From Cellvibrionales bacterium UBA7375 (GTDB taxonomy: Bacteria > Pseudomonadota > Gammaproteobacteria > Pseudomonadales > Porticoccaceae): a stretch of 55,941 nucleotides of DNA. The notes under the pieces are model-generated. The model was given only the letters and a program-made list of their open reading frames with translations, did no database searches and was not told the DNA's origin. The first letter of the stretch is position 1. Each line of letters begins with the position of its first letter. Below, piece after piece: positions 41,611 through 49,656 of this stretch. Location: contig CATAJQ010000033.1 of assembly GCA_949487135.1 (NCBI GenBank), positions 1 through 55,941 of the forward strand, given 5' to 3'. The translations under genes were made by a program, and so were the position numbers.

Positions 41611-42696
41611 TCAACCTTTAGAAAATACACCATGTTCCACATGGAACAATTGGCTTAACTTTTCATCTATTCCATCAAAATCTTTTTTATCCACACCAGT
41701 TACAAAGTACTGACATTGCAAATGATCTAAATACGCTAACACATCTTTACGGTTTTCATAATCCAACTCTGCAGGCAAGTCGTCAAGTAAAAATACACAA
41801 CTAAGGCCTGTAGCAGACTGGTAATGTGCCGCTTGCGCCAACTTCAAGGCATACACCAACAGCTTTGACTGCCCTCTCGATAGACTATCTGCCGCGGCAA
41901 CGCCATCAACAAAAACCTTTATATCTGCTCGCTGTGCACCATGAGAGGTAGTGCCCGTCGCAATATCCCTCTCTTTATCAGCCAGTAGTACATCAATAAT
42001 AGAGCTGCCTTCCGGCCAGCCCTGGCTGTACTCTAAACTAACCGCACCAAGACCGCTAAAGGCGTCAACTACCGGACTTATAAATTTTTGCAGCTGTGAA
42101 ATATACTCTTTGCGCTGCTCAGCAATCATCTCATTTAACGGCGCTAACTCCTGAGACCATAGCTTTAATAATTCTTCGTCTATTCTACCATGACGAAGCA
42201 GTTGATTGCGCTGTTTTAATGCTTTTTGAAAGCGACGCCAAAGATCAGAATAGCCATGTTCCACGTGGAACACGCCCCAGTCAATAAATTGGCGTCTTTG
42301 CAATGGGCCGCCCTCTAACAGCGAAAAGCTATGGGCGTCTACTAATTGAATAGGCAGCTCAGAAGCTAGCTGCCCTGCTGAAGATAGGTTTTGACCGTCA
42401 CAGCGGGCCTCAAAATCACCCTTAACGGAACGCATAACCCCTAACTGATGCTCGGCGTCAGAAATGGGTCTTGCAACCTTGCCTGAAACAACTAAGCTGT
42501 CTTGCCCCCTGTTAACCACTAGGCGCAAATCGCGATGCTTGAAAGATCGACCTCTTCCTAGCAAAAAGATTGCCTCTAACAGGCTGGTTTTACCACTGCC
42601 ATTAGCACCATAGATAATATTGGCTTTGCGGTGGCAATCTATACTCACAGATACAAGATTGCGCACCTTGGAGATATCTATACTATTTAAAAACAC
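41611..42696 (-). CDS. recF: DNA replication and repair protein RecF
   Basis: RecF is an SMC-like ATPase that helps load RecA at gaps. Walker A is YGANGSGKTSLLEAI (near residue 34), the ABC signature is SRGQSKLLVYALKLA (near residue 275), and Walker B is VFLLDDLPAELD. Length is 361 aa. Two parS-type palindromes are embedded in the gene, at 42257-42272 and 41633-41648. Both are read in the same frame and encode the peptide FHVEHG, once near residue 143 and once at the extreme C-terminus. It lies 32 bp after dnaN and 21 bp before gyrB. Confidence 0.97.
   Translation of the reverse strand: MFLNSIDISKVRNLVSVSIDCHRKANIIYGANGSGKTSLLEAIFLLGRGRSFKHRDLRLVVNRGQDSLVVSGKVARPISDAEHQLGVMRSVKGDFEARCDGQNLSSAGQLASELPIQLVDAHSFSLLEGGPLQRRQFIDWGVFHVEHGYSDLWRRFQKALKQRNQLLRHGRIDEELLKLWSQELAPLNEMIAEQRKEYISQLQKFISPVVDAFSGLGAVSLEYSQGWPEGSSIIDVLLADKERDIATGTTSHGAQRADIKVFVDGVAAADSLSRGQSKLLVYALKLAQAAHYQSATGLSCVFLLDDLPAELDYENRKDVLAYLDHLQCQYFVTGVDKKDFDGIDEKLSQLFHVEHGVFSKG
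41633..41648. promoter_or_regulatory. parS-type ParB binding site, variant
   Basis: TGTTCCACATGGAACA differs at one position from the parS consensus TGTTCCACGTGGAACA. It lies at the 3' end of recF, encoding FHVEHG just before the stop. It is 4 kb from dnaA and 12 kb from parB. Partial centre mismatch may lower ParB affinity. Confidence 0.8.
42257..42272. promoter_or_regulatory. parS ParB binding site, perfect consensus
   Basis: TGTTCCACGTGGAACA is the exact 16-bp palindromic parS consensus of chromosomal ParB systems. It sits inside recF, 3 kb from the dnaA start and 11 kb from the parA-parB genes. ParB should nucleate here and spread to form the partition complex near the origin. Confidence 0.95.
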
Positions 42697-42728
42697 TTAA
42701 AAGGCCCAAGCAAGCCAAGTGCGCCACT

Positions 42729-43832
42729 CTACAGGCGCATCGGCATAACAACATAGGTTGCTTTACTCTCTCCACTAGCATCCTCTACCAGCGCACTGCT
42801 ATTGGAATCAGCCAGTGTAAAGCGTATTTCCGGACACTTTAAGACACTCAACACATCGAGTAGATAGCTGACATTAAACCCAATTTCCAATGTATCTCCA
42901 GAATAAGCCACGCTAACTTCTTCCTGAGCTTCCTCTTGTTCTGGGTTATTTGCCACCAGATGCATAGCACCATTCACCAGCTCAATTCTAACGCCGCGGT
43001 ATTTTTCGTTGGAAAGGATAGCTGTGCGGCCAAATGCCTGCTTCAGCTGCTCACGATCACCAACAACCAGCTTATCGCCTCCCTTAGGAACCACTCGATC
43101 GTAATCTGGATAAGAACCATCAACCAGTTTAGATGTAAAACAGTAATCTGCGCCCGTAACTCTAATATGGTTAGAGCCAATTGAAACTCTGACCTCATCA
43201 TCAGCTAATAGCCTAGAAAGCTCTATAATGCCCTTGCGCGGCAATATAGCAGAGACCTTGGTAACTTCTAGGGAAACATCGCAATGGCCGTCACACAGCG
43301 CTAGGCGATGGCCGTCGGTGGCAACAACGCGCAATTGGTTGTGGGTTACCTCCCAAAGCATGCCGTTTAGATAATAACGAACATCCTGTTGAGCCATGGC
43401 AAATGCAGTGGACTCAATTAGGCCTCTTATCATGCTGCCTGGTACATTAAATTGAACCGTCTGCTCTCCCTCATCAACGCTGGGAAATTCGTTGGCAGGA
43501 AGTGTTGCCAGAGTAAAGCGGCTGCGACCACTAACAATTTGAGCCTTTCCTTCGCTGCTAGAAAAATCCACCTGCGCCCCATCGGGAAGAGAGCGACATA
43601 TATCCAAAAATTTTCTCGCGGAAACAGTGACTTCGCCCCCCTCGGCAGAGGAAACCACCTCGGTTGAACCCTTTATTTCTACCTCGAGATCGGTACCCGT
43701 CATAGACAACTGAGTACCCTCAAGACGCAACAGCACATTAGAAAGAATAGGTAGTGTTTGCCTGCGCTCCACTACACCCACAACTAACTGCAAAGGGTTG
43801 AGAAGAGCTTCTCGAGAAAGGCTGAATTTCAT
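42729..43832 (-). CDS. dnaN: DNA polymerase III beta sliding clamp
   Basis: DnaN is the dimeric ring that tethers replicative polymerase and other clients to DNA. The 367-aa protein has the three-repeat clamp fold; recognisable parts are MKFSLSREALLNPLQLVVGVVERRQTLPILSN-like N-terminus (first 12 residues MKFSLSREALLN), YYLNGMLWEV near residue 154, ATDGHRLALC near residue 172, and the C-terminal YVVMPMRL, which contributes to the client-binding pocket. It follows dnaA by 44 bp and precedes recF. Confidence 0.98.
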   Translation of the reverse strand: MKFSLSREALLNPLQLVVGVVERRQTLPILSNVLLRLEGTQLSMTGTDLEVEIKGSTEVVSSAEGGEVTVSARKFLDICRSLPDGAQVDFSSSEGKAQIVSGRSRFTLATLPANEFPSVDEGEQTVQFNVPGSMIRGLIESTAFAMAQQDVRYYLNGMLWEVTHNQLRVVATDGHRLALCDGHCDVSLEVTKVSAILPRKGIIELSRLLADDEVRVSIGSNHIRVTGADYCFTSKLVDGSYPDYDRVVPKGGDKLVVGDREQLKQAFGRTAILSNEKYRGVRIELVNGAMHLVANNPEQEEAQEEVSVAYSGDTLEIGFNVSYLLDVLSVLKCPEIRFTLADSNSSALVEDASGESKATYVVMPMRL

Positions 43833-43876
43833 GATGTTAATTCTCCGGAAATAATATTTATTCTAATTTGTAACGA

Positions 43877-45346
43877 TTAGGTTGAAAGGGTGCGGTAAAG
43901 ATTCTTCAGATCGCGCTGAACTTCTCTATCTGCGCCCTCAAGTTCTTTAACTTTTCTACAGGCATGCAAAACAGTCGTGTGATCGCGACCACCAAAGGCC
44001 TCACCAATCTCAGGCAAACTGTGGTTTGTTAACTCTTTAGCAATAGACATAGCCACCTGTCGCGGTCTTGCCACAGAGCGACTGCGGCGACGTGATAGCA
44101 AATCAGACATCTTTAACTGGTAATAGTCTGCAACCACGCGCTGAATATTATCCACCGTTATCAATTTATCTTGTAGAGCTAAAAGATCTTTAAGCGACTC
44201 TCTAATAAGGTCAATATCAATTGGGCGCCTAGTAAATTGAGCATGTGCCATCACGCGTTTAAGCGCCCCCTCAAGCTCGCGCACATTGGAGCGAATACGC
44301 TGGGCAATAAAGAAGGCCGCATCCTTGGATAAATGCACGCCACTTTGCTCTGCCTTATTTATCAGGATTGCCGCTCTGGTCTCGAGCTCAGGCGGCTCTA
44401 CAGCAACCGTTAAACCCCAACCAAAGCGCGACTTAAGACGCTCCTCAACACCGTCAATTTCTTTCGGATAACGGTCACTGGTCAGAATCATCTGCTGACC
44501 GCCTTCTAATAGAGCGTTATAGGTATGAAAGAACTCCTCTTGCGAGCGCTCTTTACCAGAGAAAAACTGAATGTCATCAATCAGTAGCGCATCAACTGAT
44601 CGATAAAACCGCTTAAACTCGTCAATAGCCTTGAGTTGCAGCGCCTTTACCATATCGGCCACAAACCGCTCAGAATGAAGGTAAACAATTTTAGCATCGG
44701 GCTTTTTAGCGCGAAGAGCATTGCCAACAGCGTGCATCAAGTGGGTCTTACCAAGACCAACGCCACCGTATATAAATAATGGATTGTATGAACCACCGGG
44801 GTTTTCAGCCACCTGCTGAGCCGCAGCAAACGCTAGTTGGTTTGATTTTCCTTCAACAAAACTATCAAAGGTAAATTCATTATTAAGATTAGTTCTCAGG
44901 CTAGTTTCAGCCGCCGAACGGATAATAGCTGGCGCTTCAACAGGAGCGGCATCTAAATCACTTGGGTTTTGAATTATTGAGGGCGTTTCAGTGCTTGACG
45001 GTTCCGAATTTGAAGAGTTCGAAACAAATTCAGATTGTTGCTTGTACTGTGGAGCATTCGCAGGAGAAGCGGAAATACCTAAAACCACCCCATTGCCACT
45101 GAGCTGATGGAACAACTCTTCAATACGATTAAGAAACTTACTCTTAACCCAGTCCTCAACAAATCTATTGGGCGCCAATAATTCGATTACATCATCATTA
45201 GACGGATCATTAAAGCGCTCATTATCAGCATCAAAGTACTTAAGTTTTAGTGGACGAATCCATGTATTATACTGCTGTTCAGGCAATTCGCTTTGCAGCT
45301 GGCTTTGGCATTGTGACCAAACAATTTCGGGTGCATCAAACCCCAT
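43877..45346 (-). CDS. dnaA: Chromosomal replication initiator DnaA
   Basis: DnaA binds TTATCCACA-type boxes and opens oriC. Domain I occupies about residues 1-90, and domain II is a serine-, proline- and alanine-rich linker to about residue 155. Domain III has Walker [18 protein letters not shown] (near residue 194) and Walker [15 protein letters not shown]. Domain IV ends with the DNA-binding signature [22 protein letters not shown] at 45346 has AAGG 9 bp upstream. Length is 489 aa. No reliable promoter was found; a TTAACA/TATAAG pair lies too close to the start. Confidence 0.98.
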   Translation of the reverse strand: MGFDAPEIVWSQCQSQLQSELPEQQYNTWIRPLKLKYFDADNERFNDPSNDDVIELLAPNRFVEDWVKSKFLNRIEELFHQLSGNGVVLGISASPANAPQYKQQSEFVSNSSNSEPSSTETPSIIQNPSDLDAAPVEAPAIIRSAAETSLRTNLNNEFTFDSFVEGKSNQLAFAAAQQVAENPGGSYNPLFIYGGVGLGKTHLMHAVGNALRAKKPDAKIVYLHSERFVADMVKALQLKAIDEFKRFYRSVDALLIDDIQFFSGKERSQEEFFHTYNALLEGGQQMILTSDRYPKEIDGVEERLKSRFGWGLTVAVEPPELETRAAILINKAEQSGVHLSKDAAFFIAQRIRSNVRELEGALKRVMAHAQFTRRPIDIDLIRESLKDLLALQDKLITVDNIQRVVADYYQLKMSDLLSRRRSRSVARPRQVAMSIAKELTNHSLPEIGEAFGGRDHTTVLHACRKVKELEGADREVQRDLKNLYRTLST

Positions 45347-45471
45347 GATTTATACCTTATAAAACGTTAAAACTGATTGTTAAAAAATAAAATTCACAAC
45401 AACCAAAATTTGATTTAAGTAATGAGCTTTTTCATCTCACTTTTTACAGAGTCTATACCCTGTAAAAAAAA

Positions 45472-45480
45472 CTATCCACA
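45472..45480 (+). promoter_or_regulatory. DnaA box (one mismatch)
   Basis: CTATCCACA differs from TTATCCACA only at the first base. It is 3 bp from the right arm of an inverted repeat and lies in the dnaA upstream region, so it may serve initiation or dnaA autoregulation. Confidence 0.6.
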
Positions 45481-45583
45481 CCTCAAAAAACAGTGCAAAA
45501 AAACTATAAAAATAAATTACTATAAAAATCAATACGTTAAATATTTTCAAGAAATTTATTATCAACAGCAGTGAAAATAAATC

Positions 45584-45600
45584 TGATCAAATTTTGATCA
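45584..45600. repeat. Perfect 17-bp palindrome with two GATC sites
   Basis: TGATCAAA-T-TTTGATCA is a perfect inverted repeat holding two GATC sites, 5 bp from the perfect DnaA box at 45606. GATC sites and A/T-rich repeats beside DnaA boxes are common in gammaproteobacterial origins. Confidence 0.7.
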
Positions 45601-45605
45601 ATTAC

Positions 45606-45614
45606 TGTGGATAA
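45606..45614 (-). promoter_or_regulatory. Perfect consensus DnaA box
   Basis: The minus strand reads TTATCCACA, the high-affinity DnaA box. It lies 260 bp upstream of the dnaA start, in an AT-rich gap with further near-matches on both sides. Confidence 0.8.
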
Positions 45615-45686
45615 CCTGTGTATATACAGTAAAGAACCAGTGGTTAAGAATATAAAATGCAAATCTGTGGCAGAATTATTAAGACC

Positions 45687-45722
45687 GACTAGCTTATGGT
45701 GACCAAAAACTTTTGGCTAGTC
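45687..45722 (-). terminator. Bipartite inverted repeat at the mnmE stop
   Basis: Overlapping the mnmE stop codon, GACTAGC pairs with GCTAGTC as an outer 7-bp stem, and an inner CAAAA/TTTTG stem sits inside with a 9-nt bulge. It could end mnmE transcription before it enters the candidate origin. It lacks a clear T run, so the function is uncertain. Confidence 0.4.
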
Positions 45723-47106
45723 ACTTTCCAATACAGAATGACGAAAAGATTACGCCCAATAAATCATCAGACGTAAATTCTCCTGTGATTTCAGATAGAT
45801 AGCGCTGCGCCTCACGTAAATCCTCAGCCAGCAATTCACCGGCATTGGCGACCTCTAATTGTTCAATACCGTGACACACAAGATCGGTTGCCTTATTAAT
45901 TGCACTAAGGTGACGACGGCGAGCAGAAAAAACCCCCTCGGCCTGTTCTTTATAGCCTACCACTCTAAGAATTAGCTGTTTTAGACTGGACAGGCCAGCG
46001 CCGGTTTTGGCCGAGACGCCAATTGACTTATCTGCTGATGAAAACGCGCCAGCACTCTCCGGCATTAGGTCTAGCTTATTGAAGATACTAATAATATTGT
46101 GTTGTTTATCGGAGAATCGTTGAAAATACTCTGGCCATAGGCTTTCAAGAGGCTCTTTATCCTGATTAGCCGCATCGACCACATAAAGTATGGCATCGGC
46201 CTTTTCAATTTCACCCCAAGCCCTTAAAACACCCTGTTGTTCTACTACATCCTCAGTCTCGCGCAAACCTGCAGTATCGACGATATTTAATGGAACACCG
46301 TCGAAATTAATCTTTTCTCTTAGGACATCTCTGGTGGTGCCAGCTACATCAGTAACAATAGCTGCATCTTGGCCGGCAAGCGCATTTAACAGGCTAGACT
46401 TGCCCGCATTGGGTTTTCCCGCCAAAACCAGGGTAATGCCCTCCCTCAATAAAGCGCCTTGCTCAGCGGTAGCTAAAAAAGCCTTTAGATCAGCACGCAA
46501 CATTGTAAGCTTATTGCGCAACGCAGTATCCGCCAGAAAATCGATCTCCTCTTCAGGAAAATCGATAGCCGCCTCAACAAATACGCGGATAGCAATCATG
46601 GTTTCAACAAAATCACGAATCTTGCTGGAAAACTCACCCTGAAGTGATCGCACAGCTGACTTTGCCGCTTGAGTTGAGCTAGCATCAATAAGGTCTGCCA
46701 CAGCTTCAGCTTGGGCTAAGTCGAGCTTATCATTTAAAAAAGCTCTCTCACTAAACTCACCCGGTCGGGCGAGCCGCGCACCCAGCTCAATACAACGGTT
46801 GACCAAACAATCTAATACTACGGGTCCGCCATGACCATGCAGCTCCAACACCTGTTCACCGGTAAAAGAGTTGGGGGCTGGGAATGACAATACTAAACCC
46901 TGATCAATAACCGCGTCATCCGCATCATAAAACGAGGCATAGTGGGCCTGCCTCGGTTTAAGCACTCTACCTGGGCTTAGCAGGCCATCAATGTAGACCG
47001 ATAGATCAGCCCCTGAAAGTCGAATAACACCAACACCACCTCGCCCTGGTGCGGTGGCAACAGCAACTATAGTGTCTGTATTATTCTGGAAATTGTCATA
47101 TTTCAT
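45721..47106 (-). CDS. mnmE: tRNA uridine-5-carboxymethylaminomethyl(34) GTPase MnmE
   Basis: MnmE works with MnmG to modify the wobble uridine of several tRNAs. The 461-aa protein begins with the folate-binding domain (DTIVAVATAPGRGGVGVIR), followed by a helical domain and an inserted G domain: GKPNAGKSSLLNAL (G1, near residue 228), DTAGLRET (G3) and NKLDLM (G4). The C-terminal CIGK, with the essential cysteine, is intact. It is separated from yidC by a terminator and so is probably transcribed on its own. In most gammaproteobacteria mnmE points away from dnaA; here it points toward it. Confidence 0.97.
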   Translation of the reverse strand: MKYDNFQNNTDTIVAVATAPGRGGVGVIRLSGADLSVYIDGLLSPGRVLKPRQAHYASFYDADDAVIDQGLVLSFPAPNSFTGEQVLELHGHGGPVVLDCLVNRCIELGARLARPGEFSERAFLNDKLDLAQAEAVADLIDASSTQAAKSAVRSLQGEFSSKIRDFVETMIAIRVFVEAAIDFPEEEIDFLADTALRNKLTMLRADLKAFLATAEQGALLREGITLVLAGKPNAGKSSLLNALAGQDAAIVTDVAGTTRDVLREKINFDGVPLNIVDTAGLRETEDVVEQQGVLRAWGEIEKADAILYVVDAANQDKEPLESLWPEYFQRFSDKQHNIISIFNKLDLMPESAGAFSSADKSIGVSAKTGAGLSSLKQLILRVVGYKEQAEGVFSARRRHLSAINKATDLVCHGIEQLEVANAGELLAEDLREAQRYLSEITGEFTSDDLLGVIFSSFCIGK

Positions 47107-47122
47107 AGGGATATTATGCCCG

Positions 47123-47149
47123 AAAAAAAAGCCTCCGAAGAGGCTTTTT
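47123..47149 (-). terminator. Intrinsic terminator after yidC
   Basis: Reading on the minus strand, AAAAAGCCTC / GAGGCTTTTT form a 10-bp stem around a 4-nt loop, followed by further T residues. It begins immediately after the yidC stop and ends the rpmH-rnpA-yidD-yidC transcript before mnmE. Confidence 0.85.
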
Positions 47150-47150
47150 A

Positions 47151-48809
47151 TTACTTAACGGCTGCGGCAATCTGTCGATTAACATACCACTGTTGCAAAA
47201 TACTCAATAAATTATTAACCGTCCAATAAAGCACCAAACCTGCCGGGAACATCATAAAGAAGAACGTAAACACAACTGGCATTAACTGAAATACTTTAGC
47301 TTGCATAGGATCGGTAGGTGCTGGCTGCAGTTTTTGCATCAAAAACATACTAGCACCCATAATTAATGGAAGAATAAATAACGGATCCTTAGCGGAGAGA
47401 TCCTGAATCCAAATAATCCAGGGTGAATGACGAATTTCAACTGATTCAGATAACACCCAATATAGGGCAATAAACACCGGCATCTGCAATAACATTGGGA
47501 AACAGCCACCCAATGGATTAACCCGATGTTTCTTAAATAGTGCCATCTGTTCTTGACCCGCCTTTTGACGGTCATCGCCATACAATTCTTTGATTCTTGC
47601 CATCTCCGGCTGTAGTGTTCTCATTTTAGCCATCGATTTTAGGCTAGCCGCGGACAGAGGATAAAGTAGTATTTTAATTAAAATGGTTAGTATGATTATT
47701 GACCAACCCCAATTGCCCAAAAAGCCCTGAATTATCTGCAAGGCAGCAAAAATAGGCTTAGCTAACATCCATAAGAAGCCATAATCAATGGTTAGATCTA
47801 AATACTCAGATAACTCTTGAAGAACATCTTGATTCTTAGGCCCAACATAAAGATCGACCTTATATTCCCCTGTTTGACCGGGTGATACATTGATTTTCTC
47901 GCCGGTTACTGCCATTAAATAAATATCATTACCCTGTAGTTTTCGCAAAGAAAAACTGTTTTTCTCATCCTGAGGTGGAACCCAAGCACTCACAAAATAA
48001 TGTTGAACAAAGGCCAACCAACCGCCCTGCAATGATGTTTTAACGGTTTTATCATCGATATCAGAGAAATCATATTTCGAATAATTTTTATCTTGCTCGC
48101 GAATGGCTGCGCCCAAGAAAGGCTTCATCCCAGTTGAAGAATCGGTTTCAGGTTGATGGGAATCTCGTCTAAATTGACCAAAAAACGTAGCTAACCAAGG
48201 CTCTGAAGAAAGGTTTCTAATAATATAGCGAATACCAATTTGATATTGCGCAGCCTTAAACTCAAAGCGTTTGATAATTTCGATGCCACCCTGATTGTAA
48301 ACAAAATCAACCTCTAACCCCTGCTGACCGTCGGCAAGCTCATAAGTGTTAGCTGTGGTCGAAAAAACAGGCCTTCCAGCAGCAGTGTCTGTGCCATTAG
48401 CACCTATCAAACCGCTTTCAGCAATAAATTCATTACCACTGGAGCGAGTAAGAATAGAGATAGGCTGACCCCCTTCGTCCGCCATCTTATCTAAGTTTTG
48501 CAATAATTGAGTTTCAACAACATCGCCACCCAAGGTGTCGATGGTTACTTTGATCACATCGGTAGTAATGGTGACGGTTTTTTGATTATCTACCAATAAC
48601 TTCGTTAACTGAGGCCGATCATCCACCAAAACAGGCAGGGTAGAAATGGAAGGCGCGCTTTCATTGTAGAGCTGCTCAACGGGTATCTGTGACTGCTGAT
48701 CTGCAACAGGTAAGCTCTCAAACTGAGCTTCAAAATCAGTCCATCGCACGACCAGCAACCAAACAACAACACCAATAGCGGCTAAAATTACGTTTTTTTG
48801 CCAGTTCAT
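47151..48809 (-). CDS. yidC: Membrane protein insertase YidC
   Basis: YidC inserts and folds inner-membrane proteins alone or with SecYEG; the F0 c subunit is a classic client. The 552-aa protein has an N-terminal helix (NVILAAIGVVVWLLVV), a large periplasmic beta domain to about residue 345, and the conserved five-helix core, including GNWGWSIIILTILIK and the cytoplasmic loop KMRTLQPEMARIKELYG. I start at ATG 48809; an in-frame start at 48836 would overlap yidD and add nine residues. The four-base gap to yidD indicates coupling. Confidence 0.97.
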   Translation of the reverse strand: MNWQKNVILAAIGVVVWLLVVRWTDFEAQFESLPVADQQSQIPVEQLYNESAPSISTLPVLVDDRPQLTKLLVDNQKTVTITTDVIKVTIDTLGGDVVETQLLQNLDKMADEGGQPISILTRSSGNEFIAESGLIGANGTDTAAGRPVFSTTANTYELADGQQGLEVDFVYNQGGIEIIKRFEFKAAQYQIGIRYIIRNLSSEPWLATFFGQFRRDSHQPETDSSTGMKPFLGAAIREQDKNYSKYDFSDIDDKTVKTSLQGGWLAFVQHYFVSAWVPPQDEKNSFSLRKLQGNDIYLMAVTGEKINVSPGQTGEYKVDLYVGPKNQDVLQELSEYLDLTIDYGFLWMLAKPIFAALQIIQGFLGNWGWSIIILTILIKILLYPLSAASLKSMAKMRTLQPEMARIKELYGDDRQKAGQEQMALFKKHRVNPLGGCFPMLLQMPVFIALYWVLSESVEIRHSPWIIWIQDLSAKDPLFILPLIMGASMFLMQKLQPAPTDPMQAKVFQLMPVVFTFFFMMFPAGLVLYWTVNNLLSILQQWYVNRQIAAAVK

Positions 48810-48813
48810 ACTT

Positions 48814-49065
48814 TTATCTCTCAGTTTTATCTGCATTTAATGGTTTTTCTTGCTTTGAAGGTACAGGATCATGCCCACCTTCATGTAAAGGGTGGCATTT
48901 TATAATTCTTCGCAAAGAAAGATAACCCCCTTTTAATACACCGTACTCACTAATTGCCTCGATTGCATAATGAGAGCAGGTAGGGTGAAATCTACAACTT
49001 GGCCCTAGAAGTGGGCTTATAAGGTATTGATAAGCCTTAATAAGGCCAATAAACAAGCTACGCAT
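48814..49065 (-). CDS. yidD: Membrane protein insertion efficiency factor YidD
   Basis: YidD is a small membrane-associated protein that helps YidC-dependent insertion. The 83-aa sequence has the family pattern [25 protein letters not shown] with its cysteine-containing core near residue 25 and [13 protein letters not shown] near residue 58. It overlaps the 3' end of rnpA by 8 bp and precedes yidC by 4 bp, the usual packed order. Confidence 0.95.
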   Translation of the reverse strand: MRSLFIGLIKAYQYLISPLLGPSCRFHPTCSHYAIEAISEYGVLKGGYLSLRRIIKCHPLHEGGHDPVPSKQEKPLNADKTER

Positions 49066-49432
49066 CCTGTTGTTTCAGTATCTTAAATCGCGAGTCTAGC
49101 TTTGCCCATGATTTTTCTATAATTGCTGTAAGCTTCTCGGTAGATAGCTTACCGGCTCCCTGTCGTGCCAAAAAAACAACATCTAAAGAACCTTGAAATT
49201 GTTTTTTTCTAAACGTTTCCCTCGCAACACGCTTAATACGATTGCGCTGGACAGCTGTAGGAATATTTTTCTTAGCAACAACCAAACCCAACCGAGATGG
49301 ACAACCATCAGTGGGCTTGGCGAGTATCAGGAGGGAAGAATTTGCGACCTTCACCCTATTATTATCAAACACCTGCTTATAATCAGAGGTATTTAATAGG
49401 CGCTGAGTCTTTTTAAACGAGAATATGGGCAC
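49058..49432 (-). CDS. rnpA: Ribonuclease P protein component
   Basis: RnpA is the basic protein subunit of RNase P, which matures tRNA 5' ends. The signature is [13 protein letters not shown] near residue 68, following [15 protein letters not shown]. The start is uncertain: GTG at 49432 has GAGG from the end of rpmH about 11 bp upstream, while a TTG at 49441 is too close to that GAGG. With GTG the length is 124 aa. The gap to the rpmH stop is small, as is usual in this operon. Confidence 0.93.
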   Translation of the reverse strand: MPIFSFKKTQRLLNTSDYKQVFDNNRVKVANSSLLILAKPTDGCPSRLGLVVAKKNIPTAVQRNRIKRVARETFRKKQFQGSLDVVFLARQGAGKLSTEKLTAIIEKSWAKLDSRFKILKQQDA

Positions 49433-49445
49433 TGGGCCCAATGCC

Positions 49446-49580
49446 TCAAGCAGCTAGACGCTTGCGACCCTTAGCACGACGACGGTTAATTACTGCGCGT
49501 CCACCGCGAGTAGCCATACGTGATCTGAAGCCGTGAGTGCGCTTACGCTTTAAATTACTGGGTTGAAATGTTCTTTTCAT
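49446..49580 (-). CDS. rpmH: 50S ribosomal protein L34
   Basis: This 44-aa gene is clear by translation: it starts [18 protein letters not shown] and ends KGRKRLAA, the universal L34 sequence. L34 is a very basic protein of the large ribosomal subunit. It is the first gene of rpmH-rnpA-yidD-yidC. A good sigma-70 promoter lies 48-76 bp upstream. In most relatives rpmH is adjacent to and divergent from dnaA; here it is adjacent to and divergent from mnmG. Confidence 0.98.
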   Translation of the reverse strand: MKRTFQPSNLKRKRTHGFRSRMATRGGRAVINRRRAKGRKRLAA

Positions 49581-49627
49581 TGCCTAAAAATCCAAATAGG
49601 TTTGTGTACATGTTTCCGAGCCGCGCG

Positions 49628-49656
49628 ATTCTAAAGAAATTATCGACGTATATCAA
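49628..49656 (-). promoter_or_regulatory. rpmH promoter
   Basis: On the minus strand TTGATA, a 17-bp spacer and TAGAAT form a strong sigma-70 promoter for rpmH. The -10 is followed at once by the GC-rich CGCGCGG, a discriminator of the kind found at stringently controlled ribosomal promoters; that regulation is inference. Confidence 0.8.

Larger units (their letters stand above)
45347..45720. other. Candidate replication origin (oriC A), dnaA-mnmE gap
   Basis: This 374-bp AT-rich gap (about 27% GC by hand count) has a perfect DnaA box on the minus strand at 45606-45614 (TGTGGATAA), CTATCCACA at 45472-45480, TTATCAACA at 45559-45567 and ATATACACA (minus) at 45617-45625. Two inverted repeats each lie a few bases from a box: TTTTTACAG/CTGTAAAAA at 45441-45468 and TGATCAAA/TTTGATCA at 45584-45600. 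By hand count the plus strand has 13 G to 30 C in 45361-45540 and 31 G to 24 C in 45541-45720, a local skew switch. Position next to dnaA is typical of an origin. Confidence 0.6.

Noticed and set aside
41687-41695. Perfect DnaA box TTATCCACA inside recF
   Set aside because: It is isolated in coding sequence, and about 0.4 perfect matches are expected by chance in a window of this size.
45354-45385. TTAACA-N16-TATAAG on the minus strand as a dnaA promoter
   Set aside because: The -10 lies only about 10 bp before the ATG, leaving no room for a leader with the visible ribosome binding site.
45616-45629. CTGTGTATATACAG, resembling a LexA (SOS) box near the dnaA gap
   Set aside because: The spacing is CTGT-N6-ACAG, while the E. 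coli-type LexA box is CTGT-N8-ACAG; it also overlaps a weak DnaA box.
46190-46642. 150-codon open frame on the plus strand opposite mnmE
   Set aside because: It is antisense to a complete, well-conserved mnmE and shows low-complexity serine- and alanine-rich composition typical of a shadow frame.
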